Below, piece by piece: positions 17,729 to 25,701 of a DNA stretch of 64,000 nt (positions are counted from its first letter, which is position 1; each line of letters opens with the position of its first letter). The notes beneath the pieces are model-generated. The model saw only the letters and a list, made by a program, of their open reading frames with translations, had not been told where the DNA came from and ran no database searches. The position numbers and the translations under genes are program-made. Source of the DNA: Streptomyces sp. f51 (GTDB lineage Bacteria; Actinomycetota; Actinomycetes; Streptomycetales; Streptomycetaceae); the NCBI RefSeq assembly GCF_037940415.1, contig NZ_CP149798.1:124001-188000 (forward strand), written 5' to 3'.

Positions 17729-18937
17729 CTACGAGCGCAGGAAGTCCGCCAGGCCCTGAAGGAGCCGGTCGACCTCGTCCTCGTCGTTGTACGGCGAGAG
17801 TCCGACGCGCAGGCCCCCGGTGTCGCCGAGGCCGAGATGCCGGGACGCCTCCAGCGCGTAGAACGATCCGGCGGGCGCGTGCACAGCGCGGGCCGCCAGG
17901 AACTCGGAGGCGTCGGCGGCCTTCCGGCCGTCGAACGTCAGCAGCAGCGTGGGCGTGCGCTCGGCCGCCCGGGAGCGGACCGTGACACCGGGCAGTTCGG
18001 CCAGGCCCGCCTCCAGCCGCCCGCGCAGCGCCCCCTCGTGGCGCTCGATCGCCGCGAAGGCCGCCCGCAGCCGGCCCCTGCGCCCGCCTGCCGTGTCGCC
18101 CGCGAGCCCGGCGAGCACGTCGATCGCGGCGGTCGTGCCGGCGAGCAACTCGTAGGGCAGCGTGCCCAGTTCGAACCTCTCGGGGACGGTGTCGGCGGAC
18201 GGCAGCAGTTTGTCCGGGCGCAGCCGCTCCAGCAGCTGCGGCGAGGCGGTCAGGACACCGTGGTGCGGGCCGAGGAACTTGTAGGGCGAGCACACGTAGA
18301 AGTCGGCGCCGAGCCGGTCGACGTCCACGAAGGCGTGCGCCGCGTGGTGCACGCCGTCGACGTACAGCAGCGCCCGCGGGTCGCGGTGGACCAGACGGGC
18401 GATCCCGGCGACGTCCGGCACGGTCCCGAGCAGGTTCGAGGCGGCGGTGACGGCGACCAGCCGGGTGCGCTCGGTCAGCACGGCGTCCACCGCGGAGGGC
18501 GGGAGTTCACCCGTGACCGGATCGAAGTCCGCCCAGCGCACCCGGGCTCCGGCCCGCTCGGCCGCCTGGAGCCAGGGCCGGATGTTGGAGTCGTGGTCGA
18601 GACGGCTGACGACGACCTCGTCGCCGGGCGCCCAGTCCTTCGCGAGCGTCCGGGCGACGTCGTACGTGAGCTGGGTGGCGCTGCGGCCGAAGACGACCCC
18701 GGACGGATGGCCGCCCACCAGGTCGGCCATGGCCTGCCGGAACCCCTGGACGAGGTTCTCCGCGTTCACCTCGCCCGGAGTCAGCCGGCCCCTGATCGAC
18801 AGCGGGCCGGTGAGCGCCTCCGCGATCGCCCCGGCCACCCGGGCCGGGGTCTGGGTTCCGCCCGGCCCGTCGAAGTGCGCGACACCGGACCTCAGGGCGG
18901 GGATCTCGGCACGCAGGGTGCCGACGTCGTACGTCAC
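17729..18937 (-). CDS. Class V aminotransferase, cysteine desulfurase-like
   Basis: A 402-residue PLP enzyme of the cysteine desulfurase-like group. Segments include FDGPGGTQTPARVAGAI at the N-terminus, DHDSNIRPW near the cofactor face, YVDGVHHAAHAFVDV with the PLP-ring Asp and His, and the Schiff-base Lys in YVCSPYKFLGPHHG. The mobile-loop catalytic Cys typical of NifS/IscS is not obvious, so lyase or transaminase activity on another substrate is possible. The start is a GTG with GAGGAG seven bases upstream. It converges with the MerR gene and is followed toward 19200 by an unrelated stress gene. Confidence 0.84.
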   Translation of the reverse strand: MTYDVGTLRAEIPALRSGVAHFDGPGGTQTPARVAGAIAEALTGPLSIRGRLTPGEVNAENLVQGFRQAMADLVGGHPSGVVFGRSATQLTYDVARTLAKDWAPGDEVVVSRLDHDSNIRPWLQAAERAGARVRWADFDPVTGELPPSAVDAVLTERTRLVAVTAASNLLGTVPDVAGIARLVHRDPRALLYVDGVHHAAHAFVDVDRLGADFYVCSPYKFLGPHHGVLTASPQLLERLRPDKLLPSADTVPERFELGTLPYELLAGTTAAIDVLAGLAGDTAGGRRGRLRAAFAAIERHEGALRGRLEAGLAELPGVTVRSRAAERTPTLLLTFDGRKAADASEFLAARAVHAPAGSFYALEASRHLGLGDTGGLRVGLSPYNDEDEVDRLLQGLADFLRS

Positions 18938-19144
18938 TCGGGCTCCTCACTGACTGCGTCGCGGCCCGCGCCGGCCGGTCCGGAACGGCTTCCGGCGGCG
19001 GGATCCCGTGACCGGGCGGGCCCGTACTCTCCGGTGATCATGACAGGTGGGACATCGCGGGGAAAGGCGGGGAGAAGCCCCCGCGCGCTCTCCGGGACCC
19101 GGCGCCGGGGGCCGGTCGCGGGGCCCCGAGCCGCCGCACGACGA

Positions 19145-19192
19145 ACGGCCTGGGGCCGGCGACCGGTAACTCCGGTGCCGGCCCCAGGCCGT
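19145..19192 (-). terminator. Long hairpin terminator downstream of the GlsB-type gene
   Basis: A 16-bp perfect stem ACGGCCTGGGGCCGGC (19145-19160) / GCCGGCCCCAGGCCGT (19177-19192), with an inner ACCGG/CCGGT stem. It begins about 34 bp past the stop of the minus-strand gene at 19226. The wider 288-bp gap (18938-19225) holds nothing else that I can recognise. Confidence 0.75.
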
Positions 19193-19225
19193 GAGTCGTG
19201 ACGCGTCGAACGGGCCGGGGCTCCG

Positions 19226-19504
19226 TCACGCGTGGCGGTGCGACCGGCTGTTGCCCGTCAGCACCCGGTACAGAATCAGGAGGATCAGCGATCCCGCGAT
19301 GGCGGCGATCCAGGTCGACAGGTCGAAGAACCCGTCGATCGAGTCGACGCCGAAGATCACCTTGCCGAGCCATCCGCCCAGCAGGCCTCCCGCGACGCCG
19401 ATCAGCATCGTGATGATGATGCCGCCCGGGTCCTTGCCCGGCAGGAGCAGCTTGGCGATGGCACCGGCAAGCAACCCGATCAGAATCCAAGCGATGATGC
19501 CCAC
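19226..19504 (-). CDS. GlsB/YeaQ/YmgE-family stress membrane protein
   Basis: A 92-residue, Gly-rich protein with three predicted TM helices (residues ~2-20, ~28-48 and ~58-82) and a basic His-rich tail. The spacing of GLLAGAIAKLLLPGKDPGG and GGLLGGWLGK is typical of the transglycosylase-associated/GlsB family, which is commonly stress-induced; its molecular role is not established. The start is a GTG with a close GGAGGAACT. It is placed beside BrkB and stress-switch genes. Confidence 0.88.
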   Translation of the reverse strand: MGIIAWILIGLLAGAIAKLLLPGKDPGGIIITMLIGVAGGLLGGWLGKVIFGVDSIDGFFDLSTWIAAIAGSLILLILYRVLTGNSRSHRHA

Positions 19505-19583
19505 AGTTCCTCCATCGTCCGTCCGTACAAGATGTGTTCCTCACTCCGTGTGCGCCGTCCCGGCCGGAACAAACCTGCGAACC

Positions 19584-20504
19584 TCACACTGTTGTCCGGT
19601 CCGCCGCCACGGCCCTGTTCAGTTCGGCCGTGAACTGCGCCCCGGCCAGCAGCGCGAGGTTGGACAGCCACAGCCACACCAGGAACACGACCGGGCCAGC
19701 GAGCGAGCCGTAGAGCCTGCCGTACGTGCCGAAGACGGAGGCGTACAGCGCGAAACCGGCCGAGACGGCGAGCCAGAGGAAGGCGGCCAGCAGGCCGCCC
19801 GGCAGGGTGTGCCGACGCCGGCGGGCGGCCGGCGGCCCAGTGTGGAACACGACGAGGACCAGCAGCGCCACCAGGCACATCAACAGCGGCCAGCGGAGCA
19901 GGTTCCAGGCCAGGGCCACCGTGCGGTCCACACCGAGGACCCGGCCCGCGGCCTCGGCCACGGGGCCGGTCAGGAGCAGGACGAGCGCGCTCACGACGAG
20001 CAGCCCGAGCAGGGCCAGCGCGGTCAGCACCAGCCGGGGCGCGGTGCGCCAGGCCGAGCGGTGGTCGGCCGCGTCGTGCATGCGGTGCAGGGCCCGACGG
20101 AACACCGCCAGGTAGCTCGACGCGGACCACAGGGCGCTCGCCGCGCCGGTGACCAGCAGCAGCCACGCGGCGGAGCTTCTGTGCAGCATCTGGCCCAGCG
20201 CCTGGTGCAGTTCGGCCCCCGACTGTGCCGGCGCGTACGCCGTGACGTGCGCGATGAACTGCTCGGCGGTACCGGGGCTGATCAGTCCGAAGGCGATGAC
20301 CATGACCAGCATCGCCGGAAGGACGGCCAGGATCGCGTAGTACGTCAGGGCGGCCGCCCAGTCGGACACGTCGTCGTTCCACATCGAGACCGGCGTGCGG
20401 CGCAGGGCCGGCCACCAGAAGGCGGTCGTCCGTGGGCCGTGCCGGCGGGGCCGCGCCGGGCGGACCACTCCGATGACGCGGTTCGGCCGGGACTCAGCGG
20501 ACAT
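19584..20504 (-). CDS. YihY/BrkB-family membrane protein
   Basis: A 306-residue inner-membrane protein with about six TM helices. The family hallmarks are DDVSDWAAALTYYAILAVLP (residues ~44-63), SASSYLAVFRRAL, and the C-terminal FGTYGRLYGSLAGPVVFLVW region. The family was once called ribonuclease BN, but it is a membrane protein of uncertain function, possibly a transporter. Both termini are basic or polar. It is 79 bp upstream of, and on the same strand as, the GlsB-type gene, so shared transcription is possible. No strong ribosome-binding site is visible. Confidence 0.87.
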   Translation of the reverse strand: MSAESRPNRVIGVVRPARPRRHGPRTTAFWWPALRRTPVSMWNDDVSDWAAALTYYAILAVLPAMLVMVIAFGLISPGTAEQFIAHVTAYAPAQSGAELHQALGQMLHRSSAAWLLLVTGAASALWSASSYLAVFRRALHRMHDAADHRSAWRTAPRLVLTALALLGLLVVSALVLLLTGPVAEAAGRVLGVDRTVALAWNLLRWPLLMCLVALLVLVVFHTGPPAARRRRHTLPGGLLAAFLWLAVSAGFALYASVFGTYGRLYGSLAGPVVFLVWLWLSNLALLAGAQFTAELNRAVAADRTTV

Positions 20505-20736
20505 GCGCGGTCCGCCGGTGGCCGGCGCCGGTCCCTGCCCGGCCTCCGCACGGTGCGTTGCCGCCTCGCGCTTCCTGGAGTCTCGTGACGATCGGTCTGT
20601 TCATGCCTCACCTCTCCGCGCCGGTCGGACCGGCGTTCCCGGCTCCCCGTGTGCGGCGAAGCCGGTCGAGGCTCTTCTTCCGCGCGCGACCGCCCCTACG
20701 CCTGCTCACCTGGGGCGCGGTGCGCGTGGGACCGGG

Positions 20737-21192
20737 TCAGCCCAGAGGGACGAACACGCGGATCGTCTTGCCGCCCCCGGGGCACGGCTCGACGGTGACG
20801 GCGTCGGAGAGCCGGATGATCAGGGGCCAGCCGTAGCCGCTGGTCCGGTCGGTGTGGGGGATCTCTCCCGTGCCGTAGGCCTGGTCGGGGACGGTGTCGC
20901 TGTGGTCGCGCACGGCGAGCCGGACGCCCTCGTCGGTCAGGACCGCGTCGAATCCGGCGAGGCCCTCGCCGTGCCGGATGGCGTTGGTGACCAGTTCCGA
21001 GACCACCAGCAGCAGGTCGATGACCGCGTCCGGGTTCGCGCCGCCCGTCCGGCCGTGCGCGCGCAGCAGCATCCGGACGTGGTCCCGTGCGTCGGCGGCG
21101 CTGGTGATCGCTCCGCTCGCTCCCGGGCCGGGACCGGCCAGGGGCGTCGGGTTGGCCGGGCTCATCGCCCGGTCGCCGGGTCCGGGAGTCAC
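20737..21192 (-). CDS. GHKL ATP-binding protein (RsbW-like anti-sigma kinase)
   Basis: A 151-residue stand-alone HATPase_c domain. The N-box is SELVTNAIRHG (residues ~66-76), followed by a G1-like VRDHSDTVPD and a G2-like TSGYGWPLIIRLSD. Streptomycetes carry many such RsbW/SpoIIAB-like proteins, which bind sigma factors or phosphorylate STAS antagonists. Here a STAS gene, a PP2C gene and a SigB-type sigma gene lie within 8 kb, so a role in partner switching is likely but the partner is inferred. The start is a GTG at 21192 overlapping the stop of a tiny ORF as GTGA; an ATG at 21165 is the alternative. Confidence 0.83.
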   Translation of the reverse strand: MTPGPGDRAMSPANPTPLAGPGPGASGAITSAADARDHVRMLLRAHGRTGGANPDAVIDLLLVVSELVTNAIRHGEGLAGFDAVLTDEGVRLAVRDHSDTVPDQAYGTGEIPHTDRTSGYGWPLIIRLSDAVTVEPCPGGGKTIRVFVPLG

Positions 21193-21278
21193 GCCGCCGC
21201 CCCGGCCGCGTGCGCGCGTACGACGAAGGCGTCCTCGCCCGTCGCCCGCGTCACGGTGGCTCCCGCACCGTCGGACAT
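21189..21278 (-). CDS. Tiny ORF (29 aa) coupled to the anti-sigma kinase gene
   Basis: An ATG ORF of 29 codons (begins MSDGAGATVTRATGED, ends AAGAAA) whose TGA overlaps the GTG of the downstream GHKL gene as GTGA. AAGGGAGAG lies about 10 bases upstream of its ATG. I recognise no family. It could be a leader peptide that couples translation of the kinase, a truncated partner protein, or chance. Confidence 0.35.
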   Translation of the reverse strand: MSDGAGATVTRATGEDAFVVRAHAAGAAA

Positions 21279-21396
21279 GCGCACACTCTCTCCCTTGCGC
21301 TCCCGCGACGTCGGCCGCTCCGGCGAGGCGGCGGGGTTCCCGGGACGCTGCGGCCGGCCGCAGCGCGCACGTCCCCGTGTGTCACCGCGCGGCGGT

Positions 21397-21762
21397 TCAC
21401 GCGGGCTGCCTCGGCGGGAGACCGCGGTAGTAGGTTCCGACGCTGGACAGGTACGCGGGGTCCGAGGTCTCCCGGTCGGTCCTGAACACGGGCGCCGACT
21501 TCACCTCGTCGCGCGTGCACGCGACGGTGATCTTCCCGGACTCCGTGTCGATGCCGGCGACGAGGCCCACGGGAACCAGCACGCTCTTGCCGAACACCCA
21601 GACGCCGGTGTCGACGACGAGGTGCCGCATCCCCGAGTGGTCGGCCTGCCGGTCGACATGCCCTATGGTCCCGTCGGTGGCCTCGACCGTGTAGCCGGCC
21701 AGTTCGGCGGCCTCGGGGTGGCCGAACTCCGGTGCGTAGGACCAGATTCCGTCGATCGTCAT
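21397..21762 (-). CDS. PRC-barrel domain protein
   Basis: A 121-residue protein. The PRC-barrel fold covers residues ~18-75 (AGYTVEATDGTIGHVDR, HLVVDTGVWVFGKSVLVP), followed by a short acidic and polar tail ending GTYYRGLPPRQPA. Such small PRC-barrel proteins are common in actinomycete stress regulons; the partner is unknown. The ATG at 21762 has ACGGAGGAATAC upstream. A well-matched SigB-type promoter lies 37-61 bp upstream of the start, which ties the gene to general-stress control. Confidence 0.87.
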   Translation of the reverse strand: MTIDGIWSYAPEFGHPEAAELAGYTVEATDGTIGHVDRQADHSGMRHLVVDTGVWVFGKSVLVPVGLVAGIDTESGKITVACTRDEVKSAPVFRTDRETSDPAYLSSVGTYYRGLPPRQPA

Positions 21763-21798
21763 GTATTCCTCCGTCAGCTGGGCGCTCTGCCGAGCCCA

Positions 21799-21823
21799 AT
21801 ACCCCGCTATCCGGCGCGCATTC
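21799..21823 (-). promoter_or_regulatory. SigB-type promoter of the PRC-barrel gene
   Basis: On the minus strand: GAAT, 15 bases, GGGTAT. This fits the Streptomyces SigB-family consensus GNNT-N14/16-GGGTAC/T. The -10 is at 21799-21804 and the -35 at 21820-21823, leaving a leader of about 30 nt before the ATG at 21762. Use by the sigma factor encoded at 28927 is inferred. Confidence 0.6.
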
Positions 21824-21895
21824 GGCGAAATGCGGCGGACCGACCGGCGAGTCCCGCTCCGGCGGCAGGGATGCGTGACGGGGGCGTACCCCGGA

Positions 21896-22279
21896 TCAGC
21901 CGGTTCCGGGGCTCCGTTCGCCGCCGCTCTCGTCACGGACCGCGGTGAGGTGCTCCAGCGTTCCGGTGATCTCCAGCAGCCGGTCCAGGGTGCGGGGCCG
22001 CTGATCGAGGTACAGGCGGGCTCCCGCGGCGTCGGTACGGCGCCGGATCATCAGCAGGGTGGCCAGGCCCATGGAGTCGATGCCGGCGAGAGCGGCGAAG
22101 TCCACGCGCAGTTCGGGGAACTCCGCGCCCGGGCCGTCCGGGCGGGCGAAGTTCTCGTCGACGGTCCTCATCAGCTCGTCGCACGTCTCGTGGTCGAGGT
22201 CTCCGGCGACGTGGATCACCAGTGCGGCGGGCCGGACGTCGACGGTCACGGTGAAGGCGGGGGGATGTGAAGTGGTCAT
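21896..22279 (-). CDS. STAS-domain anti-sigma factor antagonist
   Basis: A 127-residue STAS protein (SpoIIAA/RsbV type). The core beta strands include ALVIHVAGDLDHETC and LRVDFAALAG, followed by IDSMGLATLLMI, where Ser69 occupies the position phosphorylated in RsbV and SpoIIAA. The unphosphorylated form should bind a GHKL anti-sigma kinase and release its sigma factor. The ATG overlaps the stop of the cobalamin-binding gene as ATGA, so it is the last gene of a coupled PP2C / B12-domain / STAS unit. Candidate kinases encoded nearby are those at 20737 and 27685. Confidence 0.87.
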   Translation of the reverse strand: MTTSHPPAFTVTVDVRPAALVIHVAGDLDHETCDELMRTVDENFARPDGPGAEFPELRVDFAALAGIDSMGLATLLMIRRRTDAAGARLYLDQRPRTLDRLLEITGTLEHLTAVRDESGGERSPGTG

Positions 22280-23385
22280 GCGGGCTTTCCGGGGCCGGGG
22301 ATCTTGGTGAGCGGCGTTCGCTCCGCGAGCGCCTCCCGCGCGTGGGCCAGGGTGCGGCAGGCGCGCGGGAAGTCCTTGAGTTGCAGGGCCAGCAGGTCCA
22401 GGGCGGGGTCCAGGCTCCGCGCGGGGACGTGGCGGGAGGTGAGGATGTCCGCGGTCCAGAGGATGAACCGGGTGAACAGTTGCTCGTCGGCGACGTACAG
22501 GGACGTGGCCAGGTACTCGACGATGTGGGCGAGGTCCTCGGCGGTGTGACGCCGCTGCCGTTCGGTGTAGCGGCGCATCGGCTCGAACCGGTCCTCCAGG
22601 TCCGCCAGGGTCTGCTTGACGAGCTGGTGCGTCGTCGCGGCGACGATCGTGTATTCCTGGTCGGCCAGGTGCGGCAGCCCGTCGACGGTCTGCTGGAAGG
22701 CCGGGGGGCCGGGCCGGTCGAGGCCCCGTTCGAGGACGGCCGCCGCCCCGCGCGCGTCGGGGGCCCATCCGTCGGCGCCCAGGGCGCGGGCGTACCGGCC
22801 GTCCGGACCGAAGGCGGCGCCGCCCGCGATGACGGGCACGCCGGCCGCCTGGCACGCCGTGACGGCCATGTGCGCGGTGGGCAGATGGGTGGGGATCGAG
22901 GAGGAGAGCGCCACGGCCCTGGGTCCCGTCCGGTGCAGATGCGCGATGAGATGCGGGGTGGGCACCTGCGCGCCGAGGAAGTCCACGCGCCAGCCCCGCA
23001 GTCTCAGTACCTCCGCGAGGAGTCTGGCCGGCAGCGCGTGCCACTCCCCGTCGACGCAGGCGACCGTGACGCGGGGACCGCCGGGGGTCTCGCCGCGGCA
23101 CTCGGGCCGGTGGGCGAGGACGGCGATCACGCGCTCGTGGATGGCGGTGGCGGTGTGTTCCTGCGCGACGGTGAGCCGGTTCGCCGCCCACTCGGTGCCG
23201 ACCTTCGCCTGGACCGGCGCGATCAGGTCGAGCAGGACGGTCTCGGCTTCGCCGGACGACTCCAGGGCGTCGAGGACGACGGCCGCGGCCCCGTGCTCGT
23301 CGCCCTGGTGGACGGCCGACCACAGGAGTTCACGGGCGGGACCGAGGTCGATTGCCTCCGGTCTCCGGACGGGATGGGGGGTCAT
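22276..23385 (-). CDS. Stand-alone cobalamin-binding protein with CarH-type Wx9EH signature
   Basis: 369 residues. A helical cap (~15-95) contains Trp66 and, exactly nine residues on, Glu76-His77: the Wx9EH pattern linked to AdoCbl-based photoreceptors. A Rossmann-like B12 domain (~105-220) has GEWHALPA with His116 as probable lower axial ligand, then SSSIPTHLPT and VIAGGAAFG. The C-terminal ~140 residues are helical and unrecognised (conserved-looking segment HIVEYLATSLYVADEQLF). No DNA-binding domain is present. It is coupled by ATGA to a PP2C gene upstream and a STAS gene downstream, so it probably modulates that switch. The residue after the Trp is Ala, where T. thermophilus CarH has the light-state ligand His132. 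Confidence 0.85.
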   Translation of the reverse strand: MTPHPVRRPEAIDLGPARELLWSAVHQGDEHGAAAVVLDALESSGEAETVLLDLIAPVQAKVGTEWAANRLTVAQEHTATAIHERVIAVLAHRPECRGETPGGPRVTVACVDGEWHALPARLLAEVLRLRGWRVDFLGAQVPTPHLIAHLHRTGPRAVALSSSIPTHLPTAHMAVTACQAAGVPVIAGGAAFGPDGRYARALGADGWAPDARGAAAVLERGLDRPGPPAFQQTVDGLPHLADQEYTIVAATTHQLVKQTLADLEDRFEPMRRYTERQRRHTAEDLAHIVEYLATSLYVADEQLFTRFILWTADILTSRHVPARSLDPALDLLALQLKDFPRACRTLAHAREALAERTPLTKIPGPGKPA

Positions 23386-25115
23386 CCTGTGTACCTGCCC
23401 CGAGTACGGCCGTTCACCGCACTCAGATGCGCGTGGTGGGGTGCGGTGATCGCGACCGTGGCCATGTCGTCGTGACCGCCGCGTCCGACCCACTGCGCGG
23501 CGAGCATCTGGATGTGCTCCACGACCGCCTCGGCCAGCATGCCCGCGCACTCGGCGAGCGCCGTCTCCAGCCGGCCGGTGCCGAAGAGCTCGTCGCCGAG
23601 CGGCCCTCCCCTGGCCTCGGTGATGCCGTCCGTGAAGAAGAGGCAGGTCTCGCCCGGCGCCAGGTCGATCGAGACCGTGGTGGAGCTCACGTCCCAGAAC
23701 GCGCCGATGAGTGTCCCGCGGGTGGCGGTCTGCTCGACCGCGCCGTCGGCCCGGACGATCAGCGGAGCGGGATGCCCGGCGCTGGTGACCCGCAGCCGGA
23801 CGAGGCCCGCGCGGCGGACGACGGAGGCCATGGCGAGGGTGGCGAAGCGGGTGTGGTGGGAGTTCATCAACGCGCCGTTGAGGAGTCCCAGGAGCCGCTG
23901 GTGGTCGTCGGCGAGCGGCAGCAGCGCCTGGACCGTGTTGCGGATCTTGCCGGTCAGCACGGCGGCCTCGAGTCCCTTGCCGCAGACGTCCCCGAGTACG
24001 ACGAGGGATTCCTCTCCCTCCTCCGCGGCCGGGTGGACGTCGTAGAAGTCGCCGCCGACGCGTTCGGCCAGGCCCGCGGGGCGGTACCGTCCGGCGAACT
24101 CGACCCCGTGCACCGCGTGCAGCCGGGGCGGCAGCAGCTCGCGCATCAACGTCGCGGTGATGGCGGCCTGTTCGGCGTACATGCGGGCCGCGGACATGGC
24201 CGCTCCGGCGCGTGAGGCGAAGAGCCGGGCGAAGATCTCCTCACTCTCCGTGAAGGCGGCCCGGCGGCTCGACCGGAGCAGGATCAGGGCGCCCGCGGGC
24301 ACTCCGTGGCCGGGCAGGGGCGTCACCACCGCGGAGCCGACCGGTTCCGTGAACCCTTCCGGCACGGCCCATCCGGGAACGAGGGCCGGGTCGATCCAGC
24401 GGGACGGTACGGGCGGGAACCCGCGCAGGGCCTCGCTGAGCCCCGGCAGCTGCCGTACGTCGTCGGTCACCGTCCGGTGCACGACGGCGCCGTCCGGTCC
24501 GCAGAACGTCAGCGGGACCTTGCGGCCGCGCGGCGGGGCGACGATGACGGCGGCGTCGGCGAGGTGCTCCGCGGCCAGCTCCGCCGTCACCTCCATGCAG
24601 CGTTCGACGTTCAGGGACGACAGCAGGGCGCTGGACGCTCCGGCCAGGAAGGCGGCGCGTTCCCGTTCGGCCCTGAGGGCGTCCTCCGCCACGCGTCGGT
24701 CGGTGTCGTCGACCAGCCACCACACGACGTGGCCGCCGTCCGTGCGGGTGGGGTGGGCCTCGAAGGTCCGGTCGCCGACCGCGCCGTGCACGATCGCGCC
24801 TTCGCCGGGGTCCCGGGGAGCGGGCACGAGGCCCCGCAGCCGGGTGTGGGCGGCGGCGATCCACTCGGGGACCACGTCCTCCAGCCGCGCTCCGGTGATC
24901 GCGTCGGGGAAGAGGGCGGCCGCGGCGGCGTTCGCTTCGACCACGCCGCCGCACGGGTCGGCGACCACCACGGGACAGGGAGCGAGACCCCACGCGGCGG
25001 CCGTGGTGGCGCCGCGTGGGCCGACGGGGGGTTGCTGGGAAGTGTCCACGAGCAAGGCCCGCTCCGCGAGCCCACCACCTTTCCGTCCGACAGAATGTTT
25101 CCGTCCGACAACCAT
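23382..25115 (-). CDS. PAS-GAF-PP2C (SpoIIE/RsbU-type) phosphatase
   Basis: 577 residues. A PAS-like domain (~35-150, begins PCPVVVADPCGGVVEAN) and a GAF-like domain (~160-325) lead through a short helix to a C-terminal PP2C phosphatase (~345-555). The metal and catalytic motifs GGDFYDV, LGDVCGKGLEAA, TDGITEARGG and GHDDMATVAI are all intact. The expected reaction is dephosphorylation of a STAS antagonist, here most simply the one encoded two genes downstream. Its stop overlaps the cobalamin gene start. The N-terminus is uncertain: two 12-bp direct repeats at 25081-25110 encode VGRK twice, and a later GTG start is possible. Confidence 0.87.
   Translation of the reverse strand: MVVGRKHSVGRKGGGLAERALLVDTSQQPPVGPRGATTAAAWGLAPCPVVVADPCGGVVEANAAAAALFPDAITGARLEDVVPEWIAAAHTRLRGLVPAPRDPGEGAIVHGAVGDRTFEAHPTRTDGGHVVWWLVDDTDRRVAEDALRAERERAAFLAGASSALLSSLNVERCMEVTAELAAEHLADAAVIVAPPRGRKVPLTFCGPDGAVVHRTVTDDVRQLPGLSEALRGFPPVPSRWIDPALVPGWAVPEGFTEPVGSAVVTPLPGHGVPAGALILLRSSRRAAFTESEEIFARLFASRAGAAMSAARMYAEQAAITATLMRELLPPRLHAVHGVEFAGRYRPAGLAERVGGDFYDVHPAAEEGEESLVVLGDVCGKGLEAAVLTGKIRNTVQALLPLADDHQRLLGLLNGALMNSHHTRFATLAMASVVRRAGLVRLRVTSAGHPAPLIVRADGAVEQTATRGTLIGAFWDVSSTTVSIDLAPGETCLFFTDGITEARGGPLGDELFGTGRLETALAECAGMLAEAVVEHIQMLAAQWVGRGGHDDMATVAITAPHHAHLSAVNGRTRGRYTG
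25081..25110. repeat. 12-bp direct repeat at the PP2C 5' end
   Basis: TTCCGTCCGACA occurs at 25081-25092 and again at 25099-25110, an 18-bp period. It lies within the first 12 codons of the PP2C gene if the ATG at 25115 is used, or in its leader if a later start is used. Confidence 0.5.
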
Positions 25116-25150
25116 CTCGCGGAGGACGGCGTCACGGCAAGTCGCGCCCG

Positions 25151-25327
25151 TCAGCGGCGGCGGCTGCGCGTGGACCAGCCGGCACCGACGCCCGAGAGAT
25201 GAAGGGCGAGCAGGGCGAGCCCTATCAGCATGACATTGGTGGACGTGAAGACGTGATTGGTCGCGATCTCACCGGCGTTGATCAGGAACGCGATGAACAG
25301 CAGGACCGCGGCGGCGATGCCGAGCAT
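25151..25327 (-). CDS. Small membrane protein (58 aa)
   Basis: 58 residues with two predicted TM helices (~2-19 and ~31-47) and a basic C-terminus (WSTRSRRR). The start MLGIAAAVLLFIAFLINAG follows a good GAAGGAGATCCC. I recognise no characterised family, though short two-helix proteins like this are frequent beside actinomycete stress genes. It lies 35 bp upstream of the PP2C gene on the same strand and may be the first gene of that unit. Confidence 0.75.
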   Translation of the reverse strand: MLGIAAAVLLFIAFLINAGEIATNHVFTSTNVMLIGLALLALHLSGVGAGWSTRSRRR

Positions 25328-25539
25328 GGGATCTCCTTCGTGAAGGTTCGGTCGACGAACGATGAAGCCCGGATGCCCCGAGAAGGCCGCCCGACACCAC
25401 CTCGCGCGACGCGTCCGCCGGATCCACGGCCCGCCCGGTGGCTGCAACCGCGTGGCGGTCTTCCATGAAAGAGGGGACAAAGGCCGCACACCGGGGCGCC
25501 TTGCGACACCGCACCTGCCGGTTCACGAGAGGACGGGCG

Positions 25540-25686
25540 ATGAAGCTCCGGGACGAACTCCCCCTCGACCACCACCTGGCCGCCGTCTACCGCTGGGGGT
25601 CCGCCTTCTGCGGGGTGGTCCTGCTCGTCTTCGGCATCCTCGGATTCGCCGACGAACTCAGTCCGTTCAACACGAACGGAGAATGA
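25540..25686 (+). pseudogene. Truncated DUF4383-like membrane protein (48 aa)
   Basis: Starts MKLRDELPLDHHLAAVYRWG after GAGAGGAC and contains one TM helix (~18-36) followed by FADELSPFNTNGE and a stop. The sequence resembles the first ~45 residues of DUF4383 proteins (PVDHHL-AVYR-G, then a TM and an F-TxG turn), which normally continue for another ~80-100 residues with three more helices. The continuation is missing; a 40-bp tandem repeat follows the stop at once. It could still be expressed as a one-helix peptide. Confidence 0.55.
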
Positions 25687-25701
25687 AGCCGGGCTCCCGG
25701 A

